Shown here: positions 49,797 to 57,822 of the stretch, piece after piece | How the letters are laid out: every line of letters starts with the position of its first letter | How positions within the stretch are numbered: position 1 is the stretch's first letter | DNA from: CATQHW01 sp965243545 | GTDB taxonomy: Bacteria; Spirochaetota; Spirochaetia; SZUA-6; Bin103 | Assembly: GCA_965243545.1 (NCBI GenBank) | Contig: OZ251573.1 | Span: 2,542,001 to 2,606,000 of the forward strand | Length of the DNA stretch: 64,000 nt | Direction: 5' to 3' | Made by a program: the position numbers and the translations under genes | The notes under the pieces: generated by a model | Seen by the model: the letters and a program-made list of their open reading frames with translations, nothing else | The model's database searches: none | Told to the model about the DNA's origin: nothing

Positions 49797-51404
49797 ATGA
49801 TCCGGCTCACCGACGCGCACTTGGCGGCGGTCGGGCGGCGGCGCCGCATCCTGGACCAGATGGACGGCATGACGCCGATCGACCTGCTCGGCATCCCGAT
49901 GCGGGACTACGTCGACCTGCGCTTCCACCACGCCGACCTGGCGGGCAGCCAGATCGACGGCTTCATCTGGGACGTGGGCGACGGCGAGGACGCCTACGCG
50001 CTCTATCCCACCGACCGGCTGCCGTTGCTGGACGACCCCGGCCTCAACCGGTGGCGCGCGCAGGGGGAGGACTTCGTCGGTACCCTGGTTGAGGAGACCC
50101 GCCGCCGCGGGCTGGAGGTGTTCTGGAACAGCCGCGTGGCGCCGGTCGATCCGGCGCAGCCGTCGGCCGGGCAGCCGCTCACCGATCCGGCGCGCCGGAA
50201 CTGGCTCAAGGAGGAACACCCCGACTGGGTGCAGCGCTGCTGGTGGTGGCAGGGGCTCTACGACCTCTCCTCACCCGGCCTGCGCGCGCACAAGGTCGAG
50301 GTGCTCCGCGACCTGCTTGCCCGCTACGCCTTCGAAGGCATCCAGCTCGACTTCTCCCGCCACCAGCCGACCTTGCCGATCGGCCGGCAGTGGCAGCACC
50401 GCCGGGACGCGACCGCCTACGTGCGCGGCGTGCGGGAGATGACCTTGCACGCGGAGCGGCAGACCGGCCGGCCGATTCTGCTGGCCGTCAAGATACCGGA
50501 GACGGTGGCCGGCTGCGCCGCCGACGGCCTGGACGCGGCGGCCTGGGCGCGCGAGCTGCTGGTCGACATATTCGTGATCGGGTCGCGCACGCTCACCGTC
50601 GACGTGGCCGGCTTCCGCGCCATCACCGCCGGCACGCCGATCCGCGTCGCCGCCACCCACGACGCCCATCACTCCACCGACGGCTACTGCAGCCCGCCGC
50701 TTCCGGTGTTTACCGGCGCGTTCGCCAACTTCTGGGCGCAGGGCGCCGACTTCGTCACCATCTTCAACTGGCCGACCGCCCCGGAGGAGCACTACGCGCG
50801 GCTCGGCTCACAGGGCGACGTGATGGCCGGCGCCTACGGCCAGCACACCGAGGCGATGTTCCTGATCGGCGAACCGGCCGCCCTGGCCGGGCGCGACGCC
50901 ACCTACGTCGTCGAGCGGCGCGGCGGCTTTCCGTGGACGGACCGGGGCTGCTTCTACTGCTGCAACCACGACCGGCCGTTGCCGGCCGAGCTGCCCAACC
51001 ACGGGGAGCCGGTCGACCTGCCGCTGTACGTCTGGCCGGACGTACAGGCCGGCGCGGTCGCCGATGCGCGCCTGCGCGTGATCCTGTGGGCGGCCGATCC
51101 CGGTGACCGGATCGACGTCTGGCTCGGCGGCCGGCGCCTGGTCGAAGTCGGCCGCGACGCCTCCGTCAAGGACCCGCAGATCTACGGCGGCGGGCCGCAG
51201 CTGCCGGCCGGCAGCATCCCGCAATACGTCGAAGACCCCGATCAACGGCTGCTGCAGGTCACCTTCGAGCTCCCGGCACGCGGCCTGATCGCCGGCCGGA
51301 ACCGCATCTCCATCGCCGCCGGCGCCCGCGCGCCCTACCGCCCCGCCGCCTACGGCAACGGCATCGTCGTCGAAAAGGTGGAGGCCGACCTCCGCTACCG
51401 GTAG
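49797..51404 (+). CDS. uncharacterised TIM-barrel, glycosidase-like protein (distant relative)
   Basis: A 535-residue protein. It shares the overall plan of the family A proteins: ALLARYAFEGIQLDFSRHQ-type segment (LLARYAFEGIQLDFSRH), ILLAVKIPETVAGCAADGLD resembling a mid-barrel strand, FVTIFNWPTAPEEHYARLGS near the barrel end, and a C-terminal beta domain with RVILWAADPGDRIDVWLGG. Similarity to the two close paralogues is low but the domain order is the same. No signal peptide. Probably a hydrolase for a related sugar substrate; catalytic residues not certain. Confidence 0.75.
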   Translation: MIRLTDAHLAAVGRRRRILDQMDGMTPIDLLGIPMRDYVDLRFHHADLAGSQIDGFIWDVGDGEDAYALYPTDRLPLLDDPGLNRWRAQGEDFVGTLVEETRRRGLEVFWNSRVAPVDPAQPSAGQPLTDPARRNWLKEEHPDWVQRCWWWQGLYDLSSPGLRAHKVEVLRDLLARYAFEGIQLDFSRHQPTLPIGRQWQHRRDATAYVRGVREMTLHAERQTGRPILLAVKIPETVAGCAADGLDAAAWARELLVDIFVIGSRTLTVDVAGFRAITAGTPIRVAATHDAHHSTDGYCSPPLPVFTGAFANFWAQGADFVTIFNWPTAPEEHYARLGSQGDVMAGAYGQHTEAMFLIGEPAALAGRDATYVVERRGGFPWTDRGCFYCCNHDRPLPAELPNHGEPVDLPLYVWPDVQAGAVADARLRVILWAADPGDRIDVWLGGRRLVEVGRDASVKDPQIYGGGPQLPAGSIPQYVEDPDQRLLQVTFELPARGLIAGRNRISIAAGARAPYRPAAYGNGIVVEKVEADLRYR

Positions 51405-51448
51405 CGGTCGGAAATCTGACTTGGCGCAGGCTTGGGATACCACTACGG

Positions 51449-51454
51449 TATACT
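51449..51454 (+). promoter_or_regulatory. -10-like box before the DUF5678 gene
   Basis: TATACT is a strong -10 match, but the -35 position at 17 bases upstream reads GCAGGC and is poor; a TTGGCG lies 22 bases upstream. Function as a promoter is uncertain. Confidence 0.35.
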
Positions 51455-51499
51455 CGCCCAGGATCACCAGGCCGCCCTGAGCAGGAGGAGCATGGAGCC

Positions 51500-51748
51500 A
51501 TGGCCACGTTGAAGACCGAGATCGCCGCCTACGAGCGGATGCGCGACGACCTGGAACTCGAACACTTCGGCGAGTGGGTCGTAGTGCACGATGAGAAGCT
51601 CGTCGGCGCCTACGAGTCGTTCGAGCACGCGGCGGATGACGCGGTGCAGCGCTTCGGCCGGGGGCCGTATCTGATCAGGCGCGTCGGCGCGCCGCCGTTG
51701 GTGCTGCCGGCTTCCTTGAAATATCGACCGGTCCATGCCGGGGGCTGA
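51500..51748 (+). CDS. DUF5678 domain protein
   Basis: An 82-residue protein: ELEHFGEWVVVHDEKLVGAY and ESFEHAADDAVQRFGRGPYL are the DUF5678 signature. The family has no assigned function; such genes are often followed by a retropepsin-like aspartic protease gene, as here. A ggagg-type ribosome site (gcaggaggagc) is just upstream. The reading frame overlaps the start of the protease remnant by 14 bp. Confidence 0.85.
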   Translation: MATLKTEIAAYERMRDDLELEHFGEWVVVHDEKLVGAYESFEHAADDAVQRFGRGPYLIRRVGAPPLVLPASLKYRPVHAGG

Positions 51749-51944
51749 TTGCGGATTCGCCGACCGGCCGGGACAGCCAGGTTGGGTTTACATGCCCGCC
51801 TTGGACTGGACGGTGCATGGCAGCTTTGCCGGCGTTCATCTGCGCGCCGGCGGAACGCCTCATTATGCGCTCATGGGCAGGACGTTTCTGCGGCACTTCA
51901 CCATGGTCTACGACGGCAAGACGGGAGCGGTCACGCTTTCCTGA
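51735..51944 (+). pseudogene. retropepsin-like aspartic protease, active site deleted
   Basis: The 69-residue frame joins a family N-terminus (MPGADCGFADRPG) directly to the C-terminal part: VYMPALDWTVHGSFAGVHLR and ALMGRTFLRHFTMVYDGKTG. In intact relatives I recall, about 60-80 residues lie between these parts and contain the catalytic DTGA motif; here there is no Asp-Thr/Ser-Gly at all. The frame is kept, so a product could be made but not an active protease. Paired with DUF5678 as in intact loci. Confidence 0.65.
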
Positions 51945-51947
51945 ACG

Positions 51948-53051
51948 GTGGCTGACAAGGCGGTACCGGGCGCCGCGGCGGGCTCGGCGGCGCGGCCGCT
52001 CCTGGAGGTGTCCGGGCTGCGTACGTGGTTCTTTACCAATCTGGGGGTGGTGCGCGCCGTGGACGGGCTGTCGTTCCGGGTTCCGGAGCACCGCATCGTC
52101 GGCATCGTCGGCGAAAGCGGTTGCGGCAAGTCGGTGGCGGCGCGCTCCATTCTCGGCATCATCCCGCCGCCCGGCCGGATCGTCGCCGGCAGCATCCGCT
52201 TTCACGGCGCGACCGCCACCGCCGCCGCCGATCCGTCCGGCGTCATGGACCTGGCGCAGCTCGATCCGACGGGCGATGAGTTCCGGGCGTTGCGCGGCCG
52301 GGAGATCGCCATGATCTTCCAGGAGCCGATGAGCGCGCTGAGCCCCGTGCACACGGTCGGCAGCCAGATCGTCGAGGCGCTCCGCCTGTACGACGACGGC
52401 CTCACCAAGGAGGCGGGCCGCGGCCGTTGCGTCGACCTGCTGGCCGAGGTCGGCATCCCCTCCCCGCGCACCCTGATCGACTCCTACATCTTCGAGCTGT
52501 CCGGCGGCATGCGGCAGCGCGCGCTGGTCGCCATGGCGCTGGCCGGCAGCCCCCGCCTGCTGATGGCCGACGAGCCGACCACGGCGATCGACGTCACGAT
52601 CCAGGCCAAGGTGCTCGACCTGCTCCGCCGGCTGCACCACGCCAACCGCATGTCGATGATCTTCATCACCCACAACATGGGGATCGTGGCCGAGCTGGCG
52701 CACGAGGTGGTGGTGATGTACCTGGGGACGGTGGTCGAGCAGGGCGAGGTGGCGGCGATCTTCGACGAGCCCCGGCACCCCTACACGCGGGCGCTGCTCA
52801 GTTCGATCCCCGGCATCGGCGTGGAGCCCAAGAGCCGCCTGGCGGCGATCGAGGGGACCGTGCCCGACCCCTACAGCCGCCCGCGCGGCTGCCCGTTCGG
52901 CAACCGATGCGGCGAGTTCATGGCCGGCACCTGCGACGCCAGTCTGCCGCCGCTCTACCGCACCGGCGGCGGCCACACGGTGCGCTGCTTCCTGTACGAG
53001 GGAAGCGAGGTGGTGGAGCCGGCCGTCGCCGAGGAGGCGGCCGTTGGCTGA
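51948..53051 (+). CDS. ABC transporter ATP-binding protein, OppD/DppD type
   Basis: A 367-residue ATPase: GIVGESGCGKSVAARSILGI (Walker A), LSGGMRQRALVAMALAGSPR (signature), LLMADEPTTAIDVTIQAKVL (Walker B). The oligopeptide-type C-terminal region with the iron-sulfur or cysteine motif GCPFGNRCGEFMAGTC is present, typical for OppD. GTG 51948 is used as start. It probably energises the permeases at 45327-47475, which have no ATPases of their own nearby. Overlaps the OppF-type gene by 8 bp. Confidence 0.94.
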   Translation: MADKAVPGAAAGSAARPLLEVSGLRTWFFTNLGVVRAVDGLSFRVPEHRIVGIVGESGCGKSVAARSILGIIPPPGRIVAGSIRFHGATATAAADPSGVMDLAQLDPTGDEFRALRGREIAMIFQEPMSALSPVHTVGSQIVEALRLYDDGLTKEAGRGRCVDLLAEVGIPSPRTLIDSYIFELSGGMRQRALVAMALAGSPRLLMADEPTTAIDVTIQAKVLDLLRRLHHANRMSMIFITHNMGIVAELAHEVVVMYLGTVVEQGEVAAIFDEPRHPYTRALLSSIPGIGVEPKSRLAAIEGTVPDPYSRPRGCPFGNRCGEFMAGTCDASLPPLYRTGGGHTVRCFLYEGSEVVEPAVAEEAAVG

Positions 53052-54177
53052 ACGCAACGGCGGCGCGGACGCAGCCGGCGACCGTCCGAGCGCAGCCGGC
53101 GGCGGCCCGAACGCGGTGGGTGCGGCCGACATACTCACGGCGCGCGGACTCAAGAAGCACTTCCCGATCAAGCGGGGCATCCTGAAGCGCACGGTCGGGT
53201 GGATCCGCGCCGTGGACGACGTCAGCTTCCACGTCCGCCGGGGCGAGACGCTCGGCCTGGTCGGCGAGAGCGGTTCCGGCAAGACCACGGTGCTCCGCCT
53301 GCTGGTGCGCGCCGTGGAGCCGACCGGCGGCCACGTCGTGTTCCGCCCCGGCGACGGCCCGCCGGTCGACCTGGTCGCGGCCGACCGGGAGACGCTCAAG
53401 GCGGTGCGGCGCCGCATCCGCGTCGTCTTCCAGGACCCGGAGTCGTCGCTCAATCCGCGCATGACCGTGCGCCGCATCATCGGCGAGCCGCTGATGGTGA
53501 ACGACGGCCTGCGCGGCGGCCCGCTCGACGACGCGGTGAAGCGGCTGATGCGGACGGTGGGACTGAAGCCGGAGCAGCGGAGCCGCTACCCGTACGCCTT
53601 TTCCGGCGGACAGCGGCAACGGATCGGCGTGGCGCGGGCGCTGGCGCTCGATCCGCAGCTTCTCCTTGCAGACGAGCCGACCTCGGCCCTGGACGTCTCC
53701 GTGCAGGCGCAGATACTCAACCTGCTCCTCGACCTGCAGCGCGACCTGCATCTCACCGTGCTGTTCGTCACGCACGACCTGAGCGTAATCCGGCACATGA
53801 CCGACCGCGTGGCGGTGATGTACCTGGGACACTTCGTGGAGGTGGGCGAACGGCAGGAGATCTTCCGCCGGCCCAAGCATCCCTACACGGAGGCGCTGTT
53901 CTCCGGTATCCCGCAGCCCGATCCGCACCGTCCGCTCAAGCGCATCATCCTGGAAGGCGACATACCGGACGTGGCCAAGGCGCCGGCCGGCTGCCCGTTC
54001 CACACGCGCTGCCCGTACCGGCAGCCGATCTGCGAGCAGGAGCTGCCGCCGCTCGCGCCGGTCGCCGGCGACGGACAGGTGTCCGCCGGACATCTGTCCG
54101 CCGGACATCTGTCCGCCTGTCACTTCGCCGAGGAGCTGCGCCTGAAGGGGGAGGACGACCTGCTCGGCGGCGCGTAG
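53044..54177 (+). CDS. ABC transporter ATP-binding protein, OppF/DppF type
   Basis: A 377-residue ATPase starting with TTG 53044. GLVGESGSGKTTVLRLLVRA is Walker A, FSGGQRQRIGVARALALDPQ the signature, LLLADEPTSALDVSVQAQIL Walker B, and GCPFHTRCPYRQPICE the C-terminal cysteine motif. A repeat of 15 bp three times near the end codes for SAGHLSAGHLSACHF. Its ATG-less start and overlap with the OppD-type gene point to translational coupling. Convergent with the family A paralogue gene after 12 bp. Confidence 0.94.
   Translation: MAERNGGADAAGDRPSAAGGGPNAVGAADILTARGLKKHFPIKRGILKRTVGWIRAVDDVSFHVRRGETLGLVGESGSGKTTVLRLLVRAVEPTGGHVVFRPGDGPPVDLVAADRETLKAVRRRIRVVFQDPESSLNPRMTVRRIIGEPLMVNDGLRGGPLDDAVKRLMRTVGLKPEQRSRYPYAFSGGQRQRIGVARALALDPQLLLADEPTSALDVSVQAQILNLLLDLQRDLHLTVLFVTHDLSVIRHMTDRVAVMYLGHFVEVGERQEIFRRPKHPYTEALFSGIPQPDPHRPLKRIILEGDIPDVAKAPAGCPFHTRCPYRQPICEQELPPLAPVAGDGQVSAGHLSAGHLSACHFAEELRLKGEDDLLGGA
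54073..54117. repeat. three tandem 15-bp repeats in the OppF-type gene
   Basis: Units ggacaggtgtccgcc, ggacatctgtccgcc, ggacatctgtccgcc at 54073, 54088 and 54103; each codes for a five-residue block such as GHLSA. Same 15-bp period as the repeats at 5346-5420 and 8946-8975. Each unit also contains a short palindrome (ggacatctgtcc). Confidence 0.9.
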
Positions 54178-54189
54178 CCGCCTCCTTCC

Positions 54190-55845
54190 CTACGTTCGCG
54201 GATCGAAGCCGGGGGGACGGCGCCACGGGCCGTTCGGGTAGCGGTAGGAGACTTCGATCTCCACGTCGCTCAGCACCAGCGGCAGCTCCGCGGCCAGGCG
54301 CGGGTGGCGGTCGACCCGCACGCTGATCCGGTTGACGCCCCGGCGCGGCGGCGCCGGGGTGAGGTCATACACCGCCCAGGCGCGCTCACCGGGCGCCGCC
54401 CGGCCGGCGGTCATCGGGTTGGCGGCCGGCAGCGGCTCGCCGCCGTTGAGGCGCACCTCCAGCCGGTCCTCGTGACACGGCTCGACCAGCAGCAGCTTCA
54501 GGTGCACGGCCCGCACGCGCGCGCCGGCGGCGGCCAGGTCGTCCGCCACCTCGATGCGGACCTCGGTCGGTTCCGGCCCCAGTTGGGCCGGAATCTGCCG
54601 CTCCTGCGGGAAGCAGTTCGGGAACGATCCGTTGCGGCGCATGACCGCGTACCGCTTGTCCTTGAACCGCAGCCGTAGCGGCGAAGCGATGTCGTCGAGC
54701 GCGCGGCTGTTGTCGTACCCGTAGGTCCCCCAGGTGTTGGGAAAGTTGAACAGATACAGACCGTCCACGCCGGCGGCGTGGTGGCGGGCGGCCAGCGCGC
54801 GGATCATCTCGACCGTCAGCGGCTGCATCGGATCGGTCTTCACCTGGAAGTACGGGATGCCGTAACCGGTCCGCATACCGGTGATGAAGCCCTCCTCGAT
54901 CGCGGGATGGACCAGCACCGGCGTGCCGGCCGCCAGCTCCACCCACTCGCGCATGTCCTCCTCCGTATCCTGGGCAAAGAAGGTCGAAGGGACCACGACG
55001 TCGATCAGGTGATCGGCGATCCACGCCTCCACGTCCAGGCCGAGCATGACCGCGCCGGCGATGGTGTTGGGCACCCGCACCGACAGGCCGAGCGTCTTGC
55101 CGCGCACGCGTCCCGCCTCGTCGAGCATCCGCCGGGTGTCGCGGATCAGATCGGTGATCAGATGCGCGTTGCGGCGCTCTTCGCCTTTCCGGAACAGGCC
55201 GGGGCAGCGCATGAAGTCGTACTCCCAGCCGGCCACGTCGTAGCGCTCGACCGCCTCGCACGCCGTTTCGAAGCGGATGCGGCGCACCTCGTCATGGGCG
55301 AAGTCCTGAAACCACGCCATCACCGCCCGCAGCCGCTCCGGCCAACCGGCCACCCCGTCCGCGCCGATCAGCAGCTCCGGGTGGCGCTCGTACCAGTCGC
55401 TGCCGATCAGCCGGTAGACCGAGCCCTGGCTGTCGACGTGGTGCCAGTCGTTCATGCGGAGCTGCAGCCAGAAGTCGATCCCCAGCCGCTGCGCTTCGTC
55501 CCGGACGATCCGCACCGGGTCGTGGCCGCCGGCCCAGAGGCGGCGCAGGTTCTCCGCCGCGCGCCAGTGCTCCGCGCCGCCCAGCACGGCGCCGGCTTCC
55601 AGGCGATCGACCAGAAACTCCATGCCGTCGACCTTGGTCGGATACGACAGCGTGTATCCGGCGGCCGAACCGACGGTACCCACAAAGGCGTCTACCGGCG
55701 TGCCGGCCAGCCCGCCGACCGTCCGGTGCGCCAGCCGCGCCGGGCTCAGCGGCGGGTTGATCGTCGCCGTCGTGAATCCCGCGTCCTCGACCCAGGTGAG
55801 CCGGTAGTTCCGCGCCAGCCGCCCGCGCGGCTTCTTGTCCGCCAT
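54190..55845 (-). CDS. uncharacterised TIM-barrel, glycosidase-like protein (family A paralogue)
   Basis: A 551-residue protein from ATG 55845: MADKKPRGRLARNYRLTWVE. It matches the protein at 47597 throughout: LQLRMNDWHHVDS, WEYDFMRCPGLFRKGEERRN, DVVVPSTFFAQDTEEDM and GVDGLYLFNFPNTWG correspond segment by segment. The shared Asp, Glu and His residues are good candidates for a catalytic centre. No signal peptide. Lies at the outer end of the Opp cluster, convergent with the OppF-type gene, so both ends of the transporter region carry a copy. A very short frame ends 3 bp before its start, possibly coupling translation. Confidence 0.8.
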   Translation of the reverse strand: MADKKPRGRLARNYRLTWVEDAGFTTATINPPLSPARLAHRTVGGLAGTPVDAFVGTVGSAAGYTLSYPTKVDGMEFLVDRLEAGAVLGGAEHWRAAENLRRLWAGGHDPVRIVRDEAQRLGIDFWLQLRMNDWHHVDSQGSVYRLIGSDWYERHPELLIGADGVAGWPERLRAVMAWFQDFAHDEVRRIRFETACEAVERYDVAGWEYDFMRCPGLFRKGEERRNAHLITDLIRDTRRMLDEAGRVRGKTLGLSVRVPNTIAGAVMLGLDVEAWIADHLIDVVVPSTFFAQDTEEDMREWVELAAGTPVLVHPAIEEGFITGMRTGYGIPYFQVKTDPMQPLTVEMIRALAARHHAAGVDGLYLFNFPNTWGTYGYDNSRALDDIASPLRLRFKDKRYAVMRRNGSFPNCFPQERQIPAQLGPEPTEVRIEVADDLAAAGARVRAVHLKLLLVEPCHEDRLEVRLNGGEPLPAANPMTAGRAAPGERAWAVYDLTPAPPRRGVNRISVRVDRHPRLAAELPLVLSDVEIEVSYRYPNGPWRRPPGFDPRT

Positions 55846-55847
55846 CT

Positions 55848-55952
55848 TCACAACCCCGCGAAGAAGTCGCCGTCCGACGACAGCACGTGGACCGTGCACG
55901 CCGCAGGCTCGCCGCTCGTCCGATCGGTCACCGTCCCTCTGATCGTCGCCAT
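55848..55952 (-). CDS. 34-residue frame before the family A paralogue, probable gene fragment
   Basis: MATIRGTVTDRTSGEPAACT continues to VHVLSSDGDFFAGL and a TGA three bases before the next start. A near-perfect aggaggag ribosome site sits in front. The text is like the first residues of CehA/McbA or carboxypeptidase-regulatory-like proteins (xTIRGTVxDxxTGEPxxxxVHVL), so it is probably a 5' fragment of such a gene left upstream. If translated, it would couple initiation of the TIM-barrel gene. Confidence 0.55.
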   Translation of the reverse strand: MATIRGTVTDRTSGEPAACTVHVLSSDGDFFAGL

Positions 55953-55990
55953 TCGACTCCTCCTGCGAACCGCCGCCAAGTAGGGTTAGA

Positions 55991-57697
55991 TTGACGTGCG
56001 AGCGGCCGGTGTCAAGCGGCGCGCTCCCGGGGAGGCTCAGGACGCACCACCGCCATCGGTTCGCACGGAGCGCGCCGCTCACCATCGCGCGTTGCGCGGC
56101 GCTGTGCGCGGCGTGCTACGCGGCGTTCTGCGCGGCGCCGGCCGCGGCGGCGCCGCCGCCGATGCGGTTCCGGGAGGTCGGCGTGCCGGCCGGCCTGGGC
56201 GGCGGCCATCCGGGCGCGGTCTCCGCGCCGCCGGTCGCCCCGGGCGGCGTTGCCGGCGACTTCGACGGCGACGGATGGCAGGACCTGTTCTACGCCACCG
56301 GCGGGGGCGCCCCCGACCGGCTGTTCATCAACCGTCGCGACGGGACGTTCGCCGACCGGGCCGGCGCTGCGGGGGTGGCGCGCGCGCACCGCGCGCACGG
56401 CGCGGCGGCGGCCGACTACGACGGCGACGGCGCGCTCGACCTGTTCATTCCGTCCGCCGGTCCCGATGAGCCGGGGCTGCCGCCGCCCGGACATCTGCTG
56501 CTGTACCGCGGCGACGGCCGCGGCGCCTTTACGTGCTGCGCGCCGTACCGCGACCCGGACGGCCGGCTCGACCGCGGCGCCGGCGGCATGGCGGCGGCCT
56601 TCGGCGACTACGACCTGGACGGCGACCTCGACCTGTTCGCCGGCGGCTGGGCGTCCGGCATCCGCGGCAACGTGCTGTTCCGCAACGACGGCGACGGCGG
56701 CTTCACGGAAGTGGGCGCGCGCGCCGGCGTAGCCGACGACCGGGTCATCGCCTTCGCCGCGCAGTTCGTCGACCTCAACGGCGACCGTTACCCGGAGCTG
56801 ATCGTGGCCGGCGACTTCGGTTCGAGCCGCTACTACCGCAACGACGGCGACGGCACGTTCACCGATCTCACCTTCGCCGCCGGCGTCGGGCGCGAGGCGA
56901 ACGGCATGGGCAGCGCGGTGGCCGACCTCAACGGCGACGGCCGCCCGGACTGGTACGTCACCAGCGTGTCGACGCGCTGGCCGATCCACCGCACGCCGGG
57001 GACCGGCAACGCGCTCTACCTCAACGCCGGCGGCGACCGGTTCCGGGAGGCGGCGGGCGTTGCGCAGGTGCGCGACGGCGGCTGGGGCTGGGGCGCGGCG
57101 GCGGTCGACCTGGACCACGACGGCCGACGCGACCTGGTCACCGCCACCGGCTGGATCGAACCGAACGGCGCCGGCCTCTACGAGTGGCGGGACCAGCCGG
57201 TGTTCCTGTTCCGCAACACCGGCGCCGACGCGGCCGGCGTGCCGGCGTTCGAGCGGATCGACGCCGCCCGCGCCGGGCTGCGGCACCGCCTGCAGGGCCG
57301 GGCGCTGCTCACGCTCGACTACGACCGGGACGGAGACCGCGACGTCGTCATCTTCAACTTCGACGCGCGTCCGTCGCTGTTCCGCAACGACCTGGGCGGA
57401 CCGGCCGGGCCGAGCGCAGCCAGCAGCGCCGGCTGGCTGCGGGTGTTTCTGGAGCCGCCGCGCGGTTCGGGGGTGGCGCCGCACGGCTGGGGCGCGGTGG
57501 TGACGGTCACCGCCGCCGGACGCACGCAGGCCGCCGCGATCGGCGCCGGCGGATTCTTCGGCGCATCCGAGCTGTCCGCGCACTTCGGCCTGGGCGCCGC
57601 CGCGCGCGTGGACCAGCTCACCGTCGACTGGCCCGACGGCGCCCGCACCGTGCTGCGCGGCGTGGCCGCCGACCGGACCCTCACCATCCGCCCGTGA
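55991..57697 (+). CDS. exported VCBS/FG-GAP repeat protein with ASPIC-UnbV domain (CRTAC1-like)
   Basis: A protein of up to 568 residues. A signal peptide region RCAALCAACYAAFCAAPAAA is followed by six or more calcium-binding FG-GAP/VCBS repeats of the pattern DxDGDGxxDLFxxxG (DFDGDGWQDLFYATG, DYDGDGALDLFIPS, DLNGDGRPDWYVTS, DYDRDGDRDVVIFN). The C-terminus IGAGGFFGASELSAHFGLGA is the ASPIC/UnbV domain. Such proteins are extracellular or periplasmic beta-propellers with likely adhesive or binding roles. Start uncertain: TTG 55991 is the longest; no ATG lies before the signal peptide. On its own strand with no partner gene. Confidence 0.85.
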   Translation: MTCERPVSSGALPGRLRTHHRHRFARSAPLTIARCAALCAACYAAFCAAPAAAAPPPMRFREVGVPAGLGGGHPGAVSAPPVAPGGVAGDFDGDGWQDLFYATGGGAPDRLFINRRDGTFADRAGAAGVARAHRAHGAAAADYDGDGALDLFIPSAGPDEPGLPPPGHLLLYRGDGRGAFTCCAPYRDPDGRLDRGAGGMAAAFGDYDLDGDLDLFAGGWASGIRGNVLFRNDGDGGFTEVGARAGVADDRVIAFAAQFVDLNGDRYPELIVAGDFGSSRYYRNDGDGTFTDLTFAAGVGREANGMGSAVADLNGDGRPDWYVTSVSTRWPIHRTPGTGNALYLNAGGDRFREAAGVAQVRDGGWGWGAAAVDLDHDGRRDLVTATGWIEPNGAGLYEWRDQPVFLFRNTGADAAGVPAFERIDAARAGLRHRLQGRALLTLDYDRDGDRDVVIFNFDARPSLFRNDLGGPAGPSAASSAGWLRVFLEPPRGSGVAPHGWGAVVTVTAAGRTQAAAIGAGGFFGASELSAHFGLGAAARVDQLTVDWPDGARTVLRGVAADRTLTIRP

Positions 57698-57822
57698 GCC
57701 CCGCCGGCGCCGTTGACTTCGCTCAATAGCGCGATCACACTCATGGCATCCTTGCGTAGCGGCCGGCGAGTTTCAGTATCAGGTAGGCGCACCATGGCGC
57801 GAACATCCGCGAGCGTCCGCTC

